From: Burkholderiaceae bacterium
GTDB lineage: Bacteria > Pseudomonadota > Gammaproteobacteria > Burkholderiales > Burkholderiaceae
Length of the DNA stretch: 13,179 bases
Assembly (NCBI GenBank): GCA_947459465.1
Contig: CANHDS010000005.1
Location: forward strand, 1-13,179
Reading direction: 5' to 3'
A program made the position numbers and the translations under genes. Position 1 is the stretch's first letter. The number at the start of each line of letters is the position of its first letter. Positions 5,247-13,137 of this stretch are shown piece after piece. Under the pieces are notes generated by a model. The model saw nothing but the letters and a program-made list of their open reading frames with translations, was not told the DNA's origin and made no database searches.

Positions 5247-7913
5247 TTATGAGCCGCTGGGAATCGGGCTGGCCAGTGCTTTGGAGACAACCTCGCGTAC
5301 ATCGGGTGAAAGGCGGTGAACCGCTGATACCCGCTCCAAAGCAGCCCTCATTGGCTTTTGATAGCGAGGAGCAAACTGACGCCAACGGTCTAAACCACGA
5401 GCTAACCTTGCCGCCACCTGGGGATTAATCTCATCAAGTGCAATGACTTGCTCGGCCCAAAAGGCATACGTTGCACCATCGGCCAGATGAAATCCACCGG
5501 GGTTACTCAAGCAAAATGCATGAATTAGGCTTCGTACCCGATTGGGATTACTCATCTGAAAAGCGGGATGCTGCATTAACTCCTGAACATGACCAAGCAC
5601 TGAAGATCCAGCAACTTCTGGCGGACGCATCGCTTGCAAAGCAAACCATTTATCCACGACGAGCGGATCTTCGGCAAAGCGCTGATAAAAATCCCCTAGG
5701 GCATTTTCAGCATGGGGAGCACCAACCATCACTAGGGCCTGTAATGCAGCAAAACGATCAGTCATATTGTTTGCTAGCTCATATTGCTCTTCGGCTCGCT
5801 CATACCAATAACTATCCTTGGTTTCTAAGAGCATCATCAGCGCATCATTTTTGAGTGCGCGCCGACCCATGCTCTTGGCATCTGGGATGTAAGTAGCTGA
5901 GGTTTGTAATGAGCGATAGGTGCTCTCCCAATCGGATTTCAGGGCATTCGCCAGGGTTGACTTAAAACCTCTACGCGCCCAATGTAATTTCTGAGGATCA
6001 ACCGATTGCACCTGCTCGTATAAATAAGTTTCGGCTGGTAGCGTAAAGAGGAGTTGCTTAAAAGCAAGATCCAGTTTTGGATCAACTAATAATCCGCGAT
6101 ACGCACGTAGTAACTGCTCGTTCGGCTTTCGGCCTGCCAAAATGAATTGCTGGGCTAGCTTTTGCACGGCCTCCCACCGATTAAACGAATCCGTTTCGTA
6201 AGCCATGAGAGCAAGAAGCTCGGACTCGCTCTGCTCATGTTCCATCACAATCGGCGCCGAGAAATCCCGGTTGATTGAAAGTACGGGTTTGGCAGGAATT
6301 TGTTTCACGACCCAGGTTTGCTCCGGTTGAGTGAGCTCCAGCAATACTTCCTGACCAAAATACTTGGCCTCCTTTGAAGTGATTACTGCATCCGCTTCAA
6401 ATAACAAGCTAGCTTTCAATGGAATATGAAATGGCTTTTTTGTTCTTTGCCCAGCAGTCGGCGGGCAAGATTGTTTCAGGGTCAAACGATATTCTTGCTT
6501 ACGAGAATCAAATTGCTCCTTGACTCGAACCCGTGGGGTGCCCGATTGGCTATACCAGTTCTTAAACTGGCTGAGGTCACGGCCGTTAGCATCTGCCATC
6601 GCTGCAACAAACTCGTCACAAGTAACCGCCATACCATCATGGCGCTTGAAGTACAAATCCATCCCGCGACGAAAGCCCTCGACACTGAGTAAGGTTTGAT
6701 ACATCCGCACCACTTCAGCACCCTTCTCGTACACGGTGACTGTATAGAAGTTATTAATTTCTTGATACTCGTCGGGCCGAATGGGATGTGCCATCGGTCC
6801 AGCATCTTCTGGGAACTGCATCTGACGTAGTAAACGCACATCATCAATACGCTTGACCGCTTTACCAGACTCGGTACCCATTTGATCGGCTGAAAACTCC
6901 TGATCCCGAAAGACCGTTAAGCCCTCTTTGAGCGATAACTGAAACCAATCCCGACAGGTCACCCGATTACCTGTCCAATTATGAAAATACTCGTGCGCTA
7001 CCACGCTCTCCACATTAGCAAAATCCATATCCGTAGCGGTTTGCGCATCCGCAAGCACAAACTTGGTATTAAAGATGTTGAGGCCTTTATTTTCCATCGC
7101 CCCCATATTGAAATCACTCACGGCCACAATCATGAAGCGCTCTAAATCCAGCTCTAGCCCAAAGCGTTCCTCATCCCAAACAATCGATCGCTTTAGCGAG
7201 TCCATCGCGTGATGGGTTTTATGAAGATCGCGGGGCTCGACCCAAATTTGTAATAGTTTTTTATGACCGCTGCGTGTAGTAATCACATCCTCTAAACAAA
7301 CGAATTTGCCAGCTACTAAGGCAAACAGGTAGGAAGGTTTTGGAAATGGATCTTCCCAAAGGGCGCTGTGCCATCCGTCGGCTAAATCTTCTTTGGCAAT
7401 TAAATTCCCATTCGAGAGCAAGACCGGGTAGTCCGCCTTGCGCGCTCGCAAGGTCACTCGATAGCGTGCCATCACATCCGGGCGATCCTGGAAATAGGTG
7501 ATTTTGCGAAACCCCTCCGCCTCGCACTGCGTGAAAAAATTACCGCGCGAGACATAAAGCCCCATCAATGATGTATTTTTTTCGGGAATGCATGCCGTTT
7601 TAATTTCGATCACAAACGCTTCCTTACCCTGATGGGGTAGACCATGAATCACCATACGACCAGGCGTGAGTTCTATATGGCGATGCGTTTGGCCATTAAT
7701 ACGCAGGCTAATGAACTCCAGATCCTCGCCATCCAAGATAAGCGGAACCTCATCCTTCAAAGTTTGCGTTGCCTCACTTGGGATTACCTCAATGCGACTA
7801 TGCACAAGCGTGCGTTGTGGCATCAACTCAACGTCGAGTTCCACGTGGCCAAATTGATAATCAGGGGCTTTATATTGAAGGCGCAAAAAGCGCTTAGCAG
7901 AATCCGTTCGCAT
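5247..7913 (-). CDS. pepN: Aminopeptidase N (M1 family zinc metallopeptidase)
   Basis: PepN removes N-terminal residues from peptides in the cytoplasm and is a major broad-specificity aminopeptidase of proteobacteria. The 888 residues are near the 870 of E. coli PepN. Key residues are all visible: the exopeptidase motif G-A-M-E-N at 271-275, the zinc motif H-E-Y-F-H at 307-311 (H307, H311 ligands, E308 catalytic), the third ligand E330 exactly 18 residues after H311, and Y395 in V-Y-E-K-G-A-E, the transition-state tyrosine. The N-terminus (R-L-Q-Y-K-A-P-D-Y-Q) aligns with the family start, which supports the ATG at 7913 although no Shine-Dalgarno sequence precedes it. It lies 32 bp after the TMEM165-family gene on the same strand and is probably co-transcribed with it. 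Confidence 0.97.
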   Translation of the reverse strand: MRTDSAKRFLRLQYKAPDYQFGHVELDVELMPQRTLVHSRIEVIPSEATQTLKDEVPLILDGEDLEFISLRINGQTHRHIELTPGRMVIHGLPHQGKEAFVIEIKTACIPEKNTSLMGLYVSRGNFFTQCEAEGFRKITYFQDRPDVMARYRVTLRARKADYPVLLSNGNLIAKEDLADGWHSALWEDPFPKPSYLFALVAGKFVCLEDVITTRSGHKKLLQIWVEPRDLHKTHHAMDSLKRSIVWDEERFGLELDLERFMIVAVSDFNMGAMENKGLNIFNTKFVLADAQTATDMDFANVESVVAHEYFHNWTGNRVTCRDWFQLSLKEGLTVFRDQEFSADQMGTESGKAVKRIDDVRLLRQMQFPEDAGPMAHPIRPDEYQEINNFYTVTVYEKGAEVVRMYQTLLSVEGFRRGMDLYFKRHDGMAVTCDEFVAAMADANGRDLSQFKNWYSQSGTPRVRVKEQFDSRKQEYRLTLKQSCPPTAGQRTKKPFHIPLKASLLFEADAVITSKEAKYFGQEVLLELTQPEQTWVVKQIPAKPVLSINRDFSAPIVMEHEQSESELLALMAYETDSFNRWEAVQKLAQQFILAGRKPNEQLLRAYRGLLVDPKLDLAFKQLLFTLPAETYLYEQVQSVDPQKLHWARRGFKSTLANALKSDWESTYRSLQTSATYIPDAKSMGRRALKNDALMMLLETKDSYWYERAEEQYELANNMTDRFAALQALVMVGAPHAENALGDFYQRFAEDPLVVDKWFALQAMRPPEVAGSSVLGHVQELMQHPAFQMSNPNRVRSLIHAFCLSNPGGFHLADGATYAFWAEQVIALDEINPQVAARLARGLDRWRQFAPRYQKPMRAALERVSAVHRLSPDVREVVSKALASPIPSGS

Positions 7914-7945
7914 GCAATGATTTTAGTTGCTTCGTAAATAAGTGA

Positions 7946-8533
7946 TCAGGTAAGATTCCCACCCCAGAGCAGAGTAGCCATTCCTAGCAGAATAAAAATC
8001 GTGGCGGCAATCCGATGGACCCAAGCAATCGGTAAGCGCTTAGTAAATTGTTTTCCAAGCCACACTGCCGGCGCATTCGCTAGCATCATGCCCAGAGTGG
8101 TTCCGAGTGTGACGGATAAAACACTGTCGTACTTTGCGCCAAGCGCAATGGTCGCGATTTGGGTTTTATCTCCCATTTCAGCGATGAAGAATAGGCTGGT
8201 GGTCAACACAAAAATTGCCCAGGCCCCTTTGGCTGTTTTTGTGGCTTGATCTTCATCCAGTTTGTCGGGGATGAGAAGCCAAGCGCCGAGGGCCAAAAAT
8301 CCAATGCCTAAGATCCAACGCAAGACATCGGGGCTTAATAGTCCAGCAACCCAATGTCCCACATAAGCAGCAAGTGCGTGGTTCACAAGGGTTGCCAGCA
8401 GGATCCCCCAAACAATCGGCCATGCATGCTTGGGATAGCGCGCAGCGAGCATCAACGACAAAAGCTGGGTCTTATCCCCGATTTCGGCGAGGGCAACCAC
8501 CCCAGTGGAAATCGATAATCCATAAAAATCCAT
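7946..8533 (-). CDS. TMEM165/GDT1 (UPF0016) family cation exporter, putative Mn2+ or Ca2+
   Basis: The 195-residue membrane protein is built as two homologous three-helix halves joined by a short charged linker (D-K-L-D-E-D-Q, about 90-96). Each half carries the family signature E-x-G-D-K-T: E-I-G-D-K-T at 17-22 and E-M-G-D-K-T at 119-124. These acidic residues bind the transported cation. Bacterial and organellar relatives export Mn2+ or exchange Ca2+/Mn2+ for protons. The start fits the family N-terminus (V-A-L-A-E-I-G-D-K-T-Q-L-L), but upstream there is only AT-rich sequence with no ribosome site. I looked for a yybP-ykoY manganese riboswitch upstream and did not see one; the gap to the divergent gene is only 114 bp. 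The family is certain, the metal is inferred. Confidence 0.92.
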   Translation of the reverse strand: MDFYGLSISTGVVALAEIGDKTQLLSLMLAARYPKHAWPIVWGILLATLVNHALAAYVGHWVAGLLSPDVLRWILGIGFLALGAWLLIPDKLDEDQATKTAKGAWAIFVLTTSLFFIAEMGDKTQIATIALGAKYDSVLSVTLGTTLGMMLANAPAVWLGKQFTKRLPIAWVHRIAATIFILLGMATLLWGGNLT

Positions 8534-8583
8534 ATAAATCAGTATTTTAAATAAAATCTATCAATATTTTTAATTAATACAAT

Positions 8584-8612
8584 TTGGCTATCATAGGAAA
8601 AAACCCTAAACT
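8584..8612 (+). promoter_or_regulatory. Putative sigma-70 promoter for the Fe-S/DUF3501 genes
   Basis: TTGGCT (8584-8589), a 17-bp spacer and TAAACT (8607-8612) give a -35/-10 pair with 4 of 6 matches each at ideal spacing. The predicted start near 8619 leaves a leader of about 29 nt. It lies in the 114-bp divergent region shared with the TMEM165-family gene, whose side (8534-8580) is strongly AT-rich. Confidence 0.5.
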
Positions 8613-8647
8613 GCGACCATCTTAATTTTTCTCTCGAAAGCAAAGCC

Positions 8648-9985
8648 ATGACTTTACGCGAAGGCAATCTTGAAGCCCCAACCAGGCACCCGCTGGACTG
8701 GACTAATCCAGACTTTTATAACACCGAGAAACTCGAAGCGGAGATGGAGCGCGTATTTGATCTTTGCAATGGCTGCCGTCGCTGCGTCAATTTATGCGGC
8801 TCATTCCCAACTTTGTTTGACCTAGTCGACGCAACCGAAGAAGGTGAAGTTGAAGGTGTTGCGAAAGCTGATTATCAAAAAGTAGTTGATCAGTGCTACC
8901 TCTGCGACGTCTGCTACATGACGAAGTGCCCCTATACCCCACCCCACCCATGGAATATTGACTTTCCGCATTTGATGTTGCGCGCTAAAGCCGTTGCCTT
9001 TAAGGAAGGCAAAACCACATTCCGTGACAAGCTACTCTCTTCCACCGACAAACTCGGGCAGTTTGCAGGCATTCCGATCGTGACCCAAGCCGTTAATGCA
9101 GTCAATCATTTAGGCGTAACACGATTGATGATGGAAGGTGCCTTAGGTGTAGACAAAAACGCATGGGTTCCTGAATACGCTTCGAAAACCTTCCCACAAT
9201 TAGCCAAAGCATCAGCAGCCTTCCCGGTCAAAGATGGTAATCGAACCCCTGGCAAGGTTGCCATTTATGCAACCTGCTACATCAACTACAACGAGCCTGG
9301 CATTGGCCAAGATCTCATCAAGATCCTCAATCACAATGAGATTCCGTATGCATTGGTGGATAAAGAGGCCTGCTGCGGCATGCCCAAACTCGAATTGGGT
9401 GACCTTGAGTCGGTCAAAGAAAATAAAGAGAAGAACATTCCCAAACTCGCTAAATTAGCGCGCGAGGGCTACGCGATCGTCACCCCCATCCCATCGTGCA
9501 CCCTCATGTTCAAACAAGAACTACCTTTAATGTTCCCAGACGATGCCGATGTACAAGCAGTGAAAGATGCGATGTGGGATCCGTTTGAATACTTTATTGC
9601 ACGGAGTAAAGATGGTCTTTTAAAGCAAGACTTCAAAGAAGAATTAGGTCATGTTAGTTACCATGTTGCCTGCCATTCACGCGTGCAAAACGTTGGACAA
9701 AAAACCGCTGAAGCACTCAAGCTGATTCCGGGCACTGAGGTCAATGTAGTTGAACGTTGCTCGGGCCACTCCGGAACGTGGGGCGTGAAGAAAGAGTTTC
9801 ATGCGATGGCGATGAAAATTGGTCGTCCAGTATTTCGCAGCATGGCTGAAGAATCGCCCAACTACATCAGCTCCGACTGCCAGCTCGCCGGACATCACAT
9901 TGCACAGGGCATGGATGAGCTTGGTCTACCAAAGACCGCCATGGCCCATCCATTAACGCTGATGGCCAAAGCCTACGGAATCTAA
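8648..9985 (+). CDS. Fe-S oxidoreductase, GlpC/HdrD-like, with two 4Fe-4S motifs and two CCG-type domains
   Basis: The 445-residue soluble protein resembles GlpC and the HdrD/HdrB-type disulfide-reductase subunits. The N-terminus holds two ferredoxin-like cluster motifs: C40-x2-C43-x2-C46-x3-C50, and C83-x2-C86-x2-C89-x4-C94-P, where the last spacing is one residue longer than usual. Two CCG-type domains follow. The first has C210 and the pair C242-C243-G. The second has C342 and C371-S-G-H-S-G, in which Ser replaces the second Cys of the canonical pair; C411 follows. Such proteins pass electrons between a flavoprotein and a quinone or thiol substrate, but the partner is unknown. The ribosome site is weak (GAAAGC). 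Only 3 nt separate its stop from the DUF3501 gene, with which it probably acts. The genomically frequent rubrerythrin partner is absent here. Confidence 0.9.
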   Translation: MTLREGNLEAPTRHPLDWTNPDFYNTEKLEAEMERVFDLCNGCRRCVNLCGSFPTLFDLVDATEEGEVEGVAKADYQKVVDQCYLCDVCYMTKCPYTPPHPWNIDFPHLMLRAKAVAFKEGKTTFRDKLLSSTDKLGQFAGIPIVTQAVNAVNHLGVTRLMMEGALGVDKNAWVPEYASKTFPQLAKASAAFPVKDGNRTPGKVAIYATCYINYNEPGIGQDLIKILNHNEIPYALVDKEACCGMPKLELGDLESVKENKEKNIPKLAKLAREGYAIVTPIPSCTLMFKQELPLMFPDDADVQAVKDAMWDPFEYFIARSKDGLLKQDFKEELGHVSYHVACHSRVQNVGQKTAEALKLIPGTEVNVVERCSGHSGTWGVKKEFHAMAMKIGRPVFRSMAEESPNYISSDCQLAGHHIAQGMDELGLPKTAMAHPLTLMAKAYGI

Positions 9986-9988
9986 CTT

Positions 9989-10594
9989 ATGACAACAGGA
10001 TCAATCGAAATGGGAAAAATTACTCGCGACAGTCTCTTAAGTCTTGAGGCTTATCACAAAGCACGCCCTGAAATGAGAGCGCGCGCAATAGCGGAACGCA
10101 AATTGCGCACCGTGCACTTGGGTGATCATCTCACTCTGATTTTTGAGAATGAGTTTTTGATGCGCTACCAGATTCAAGAAATGCTACGTGTCGAGAAAAC
10201 CTTCGAAGACGAAGGCATTCAAGATGAGTTAGACGCCTACAATCCAATGGTACCCAGTGGTTCAGATTTCAAGGTCACCATGATGATTGAGTACCCCAAT
10301 GAAGCGGATCGTCGTGTAGCGCTTGCTAAATTAGTAGGCGTTGAAGACCAGATTTTTATTGAGGTTGAGGGGCAGCCGCGAGTCTACGCGATTGCTGATG
10401 AGGATTTAGAGCGTGCAACGACCGAGAAAACCTCGGCCGTACACTTCCTTCGCATTCCATTAACACCCGCTATGAAAGTCGCATTAAAGGCGGGGGCTCA
10501 AATGATGGTGGGTTGCGACCACAAGGGATATCCCATGCATGTCGAAACCCTCCCCCATGAAACGCTGGCTTCCTTAGTCACAGACCTCGACTAA
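9989..10594 (+). CDS. DUF3501 family protein
   Basis: The 201-residue soluble protein matches the DUF3501 pattern: K-I-T-R-D-S-L-L-S-L-E-A-Y near the start, the basic R-A-R-A-I-A-E-R-K-L-R segment, L-G-D-H-L-T-L-I-F-E-N-E, the conserved R-Y-Q-I-Q-E-M-L-R (about 52-60), Y-A-I-A-D-E-D-L-E-R and V-H-F-L-R in the second half. No enzymatic function is established. It follows the Fe-S oxidoreductase by 3 nt and is surely its operon partner. The start is uncertain. The ATG at 9989 has GGAA upstream. The ATG at 10010 (residue 8) has AGGA 9 nt upstream and fits the usual family N-terminus better, so the protein may be 194 residues. Its last 21 bp overlap the end of ald on the other strand. Confidence 0.88.
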   Translation: MTTGSIEMGKITRDSLLSLEAYHKARPEMRARAIAERKLRTVHLGDHLTLIFENEFLMRYQIQEMLRVEKTFEDEGIQDELDAYNPMVPSGSDFKVTMMIEYPNEADRRVALAKLVGVEDQIFIEVEGQPRVYAIADEDLERATTEKTSAVHFLRIPLTPAMKVALKAGAQMMVGCDHKGYPMHVETLPHETLASLVTDLD

Positions 10595-11716
10595 TTCTGG
10601 CTGTAGCAAGGCATCATCGATAGAGACATACGATCGCTTCTGCGCCCGAGCCACTGGTGCAGAAGTGAGTTGTCCTTTGTAGACGCTTAGGCCATTCCTC
10701 AAATGGGAATTCAGGCGCAGTGCTTCCATGACTCCAAGATTAGCAATTTGCTCGATAAACGGATAGGTCGCATTGGTTAGACCAATTGTCGATGTCCGTG
10801 CTACAGCACCAGGCATATTAGCTACGCAATAATGAATCACTCCATGCTCAACATAGGTTGGGTCTGCGTGTGTCGTTGGCCGCGAGGTCTCAAAACAACC
10901 CCCTTGATCAATCGCCACATCAACCAAAACTGATCCGGCTCGCATCTGCTTGATCATCGCCTCGGTAACTAATTTTGGCGCTGAGCCGCCGGGTAATAAA
11001 ACTGCACCAATCACTAAATCAATGTCTCTAACTGCGTTCTCGATACTTCGTTGATCAGAAAATAGTGTTTGTACACGATTACCATATTGCGCATCAATCT
11101 GCCGTAGTCGATCCAAATCACGATCCATAATGCTCACGTGCGCTCCCATACCAACCGCAATTTGCAAAGCATGGCGTCCTACAACGCCCGCCCCCAAGAT
11201 CAACACCTTGGCAGGCACAACCCCAGGAATCCCACCCAACAACACTCCAGAGCCACCTTTAGATTTCTCCAAATGCGTTGCTCCCGCCTGAATCGACCTT
11301 CGACCAGCCACTTCACTCATCGGCGCCAACAATGGAAGCGCACCGCTCGAGGACGTGACGGTCTCGTAAGCAATACAAATCGCTTTGGACTGTATTAAAG
11401 CCTCCGTTTGTACTGGATCGGGTGCCAGATGTAAATACGTGAAAAGAACCTGATCGTCGTGCAACATGGCACACTCCTGCGGTTGGGGCTCTTTAACCTT
11501 AATAATCAACTCAGCATCTGTAAATAGCGTTTTGGCTTGATCGATCACTTGTGCACCAGCTTCTTGATACTGCGCATCCACAAACCCAATCTGTGCCCCA
11601 GCATTTTTTTCAACCAATACCGAATGACCCTGGCGCGTAAGGCCATTAACCAAGCTGGGTGTTAGACCAACCCGAAACTCATTGTTCTTAATTTCTTTTG
11701 GAATACCAATAATCAT
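10574..11716 (-). CDS. ald: Alanine dehydrogenase
   Basis: Ald catalyses the reversible NAD+-dependent deamination of L-alanine to pyruvate and ammonia. It usually works catabolically when alanine is a carbon or nitrogen source. The 380 residues match the typical length of about 370. Visible residues are the N-terminal G-I-P-K-E with R15, K75 in I-K-V-K-E-P and H96 in Y-L-H-L (pyruvate binding and catalysis), the Rossmann motif G-A-G-V-V-G at 175-180 with D198 ending the second strand (NAD+ preference), and D270 in V-A-I-D-Q-G-G. The start overlaps the permease stop as ATGA, with AGGAG inside the permease 3' end, so translation is probably coupled. The 3' end overlaps the DUF3501 gene by 21 bp on the opposite strand. 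Confidence 0.96.
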   Translation of the reverse strand: MIIGIPKEIKNNEFRVGLTPSLVNGLTRQGHSVLVEKNAGAQIGFVDAQYQEAGAQVIDQAKTLFTDAELIIKVKEPQPQECAMLHDDQVLFTYLHLAPDPVQTEALIQSKAICIAYETVTSSSGALPLLAPMSEVAGRRSIQAGATHLEKSKGGSGVLLGGIPGVVPAKVLILGAGVVGRHALQIAVGMGAHVSIMDRDLDRLRQIDAQYGNRVQTLFSDQRSIENAVRDIDLVIGAVLLPGGSAPKLVTEAMIKQMRAGSVLVDVAIDQGGCFETSRPTTHADPTYVEHGVIHYCVANMPGAVARTSTIGLTNATYPFIEQIANLGVMEALRLNSHLRNGLSVYKGQLTSAPVARAQKRSYVSIDDALLQPELVEVCD

Positions 11717-13098
11717 TTTTGCTCTCCTAATTGAAGTACGTGTTTTTTATCAATCCCCAATACGAAATACAGGATCAAATAAATGGTTAATAAGATTGGG
11801 CCCACAATTAATGCCATGCGCGCATCCTCATGAAAACTCATCAAGACAATCACGAGCGCAATGAAGGCCAAGGCAAACCAACTGGAATAGGGCCACCAAG
11901 GCGCACGGTATGACAATTGCGCGAGCTGGTCCTTGCTTAGGCTTGCTCGAAAGCGATAGTGCGTATACAAAATAGAGATCCAAACCATCAGACCCACAAA
12001 AGTGACGGCTGCCATCATGTAATGAAAGGCCTTCTCGGGGACAAAATAGTTCAGCACTACGCCAACCATCGGCACGCATACGGTTCCAATCACAGCACGA
12101 TGGGGAACGCCCGTATTGGATAGCTTTACAAAAGGCTTTGGTGCATAGCCATTAGCAGATAAGGCGTATAACAAGCGGCCGCCACTAAATACACCCGCAT
12201 TGCAGGCAGATAAAGCGGCGGTGATTACTACAAAGTTAATAATGCCAGCCGCCTCACGCAAGCCAATTCGCTCAAACATCGCAACGAATGGACTCCCCTG
12301 CTGCCCAACTTCATTCCAAGGAAAGATGGCTAAGATAACCATCAGAGCACCCAAATAAAAAATGAGGATGCGCCAGATGAGTGAATCAATCGCCATCGGT
12401 ATCGTCTGTTTTGGATTTTGCGCTTCGCCCGCCGACAGGCCAATCATCTCAATGCCAACATAGGCAAATAAGACCATATGCAAAGACAGTAAGAATCCAC
12501 TTAAGCCGTTCGGAAAAAATCCGCCATGCTGCCAAAGGTTACTGAACCCCATCGGCACCCAGTCGTTGGTAAACCCAAAGAAAATTACTGAGCAGCCAAG
12601 AGCGATCATGAGCACAATTGCCATGATTTTGATGAGTGCAAACCAAAACTCAAACTCACCAAATACCTTGACAGCAATCAGATTGATAAGCCCCATCAGG
12701 ATGATGGAAGATAGCGCCCAGATCCATTGCGGCATATCTGGAAACCAGACCCCCATGTAAATACCAACGGCAGTTACCTCTGCAATTGCTACCACCACCC
12801 AATAGGTCCAGTATCCCCACCCCACCATATATCCAGCCAAGGGATTGACGTAGGTATTGGCATAGCTTGCAAATGATCCAGTGACTGGTTCATGTACCGC
12901 CATTTCACCAAGGGTTCGTAGAACTACAAAAGCAACCATGCCCGCCAAAAAGTAGGCTAGCAATATGGATGGTCCTGCTATTTGAATTGCGGTGGCGGAA
13001 CCTAAAAATAATCCGACACCAATCGTAGAACCCAAAGCCATTAATCGAATGTGTCTGACTTTGAGATGGCGCTTTAAGCCTTCTTCATTCTTCTCCAA
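11713..13098 (-). CDS. Amino acid permease, AAT family (ProY-like), coupled to ald
   Basis: This inner-membrane permease of the APC superfamily probably imports an amino acid with protons. It has about 12 hydrophobic segments and the AAT-family opening L-K-R-x-L-x-x-R-H-I-R-L-M-A-L-G-S-T-I-G-V-G-L-F. Other stretches (E-M-A-V-H, T-A-V-G-I-Y-M-G-V-W-F-P, K-V-F-G-E-F-E-F-W-F, S-A-G-E-A-Q-N-P) strongly recall E. coli ProY. I chose the TTG at 13098 (461 residues). AAAGGAG ends 5 nt before it, and the resulting M-E-K-N-E-E-G-L-K-R resembles the ProY N-terminus. In-frame ATGs at 13113 and 13140 lack ribosome sites, and the latter would put a hairpin in coding sequence. The coupling to ald suggests alanine or a related substrate, which is inference; the substrate cannot be read from sequence. 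Confidence 0.92.
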   Translation of the reverse strand: MEKNEEGLKRHLKVRHIRLMALGSTIGVGLFLGSATAIQIAGPSILLAYFLAGMVAFVVLRTLGEMAVHEPVTGSFASYANTYVNPLAGYMVGWGYWTYWVVVAIAEVTAVGIYMGVWFPDMPQWIWALSSIILMGLINLIAVKVFGEFEFWFALIKIMAIVLMIALGCSVIFFGFTNDWVPMGFSNLWQHGGFFPNGLSGFLLSLHMVLFAYVGIEMIGLSAGEAQNPKQTIPMAIDSLIWRILIFYLGALMVILAIFPWNEVGQQGSPFVAMFERIGLREAAGIINFVVITAALSACNAGVFSGGRLLYALSANGYAPKPFVKLSNTGVPHRAVIGTVCVPMVGVVLNYFVPEKAFHYMMAAVTFVGLMVWISILYTHYRFRASLSKDQLAQLSYRAPWWPYSSWFALAFIALVIVLMSFHEDARMALIVGPILLTIYLILYFVLGIDKKHVLQLGEQK

Positions 13099-13137
13099 GA
13101 GAACTCCTTTCATGATGACGGTGGCACAACGCCACCG
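13099..13137 (-). promoter_or_regulatory. Leader hairpin and ribosome site of the permease-ald operon
   Basis: On the minus strand CGGTGGC (13137-13131) pairs with GCCACCG (13125-13119) in a perfect 7-bp, GC-rich stem with a 5-nt loop. Six nt further come ATG and then AAAGGAG (13110-13104), 5 nt before the TTG start at 13098. The hairpin is not followed by a U tract, so it is not an intrinsic terminator. It may affect ribosome loading or RNA stability. The promoter would lie within or beyond the remaining 42 bp to the window edge; I see no convincing one there. Confidence 0.5.

Noticed and set aside
5471..5854. A 127-codon open frame antisense to pepN.
   Set aside because: It is contained in the C-terminal domain of pepN, its composition is low in structure signals and no start signal is visible.
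8534..8647. Possible yybP-ykoY manganese riboswitch upstream of the TMEM165-family gene, as is known for some Mn exporters.
   Set aside because: The gap is only 114 bp, it is AT-rich and shared with a divergent gene, and I cannot find the conserved riboswitch core in it.
8648..9985. Assignment as GlpC of anaerobic glycerol-3-phosphate dehydrogenase.
   Set aside because: No glpA or glpB is nearby, the second CCG-type motif differs, and the partner is DUF3501, so only a GlpC/HdrD-like relation is supported.
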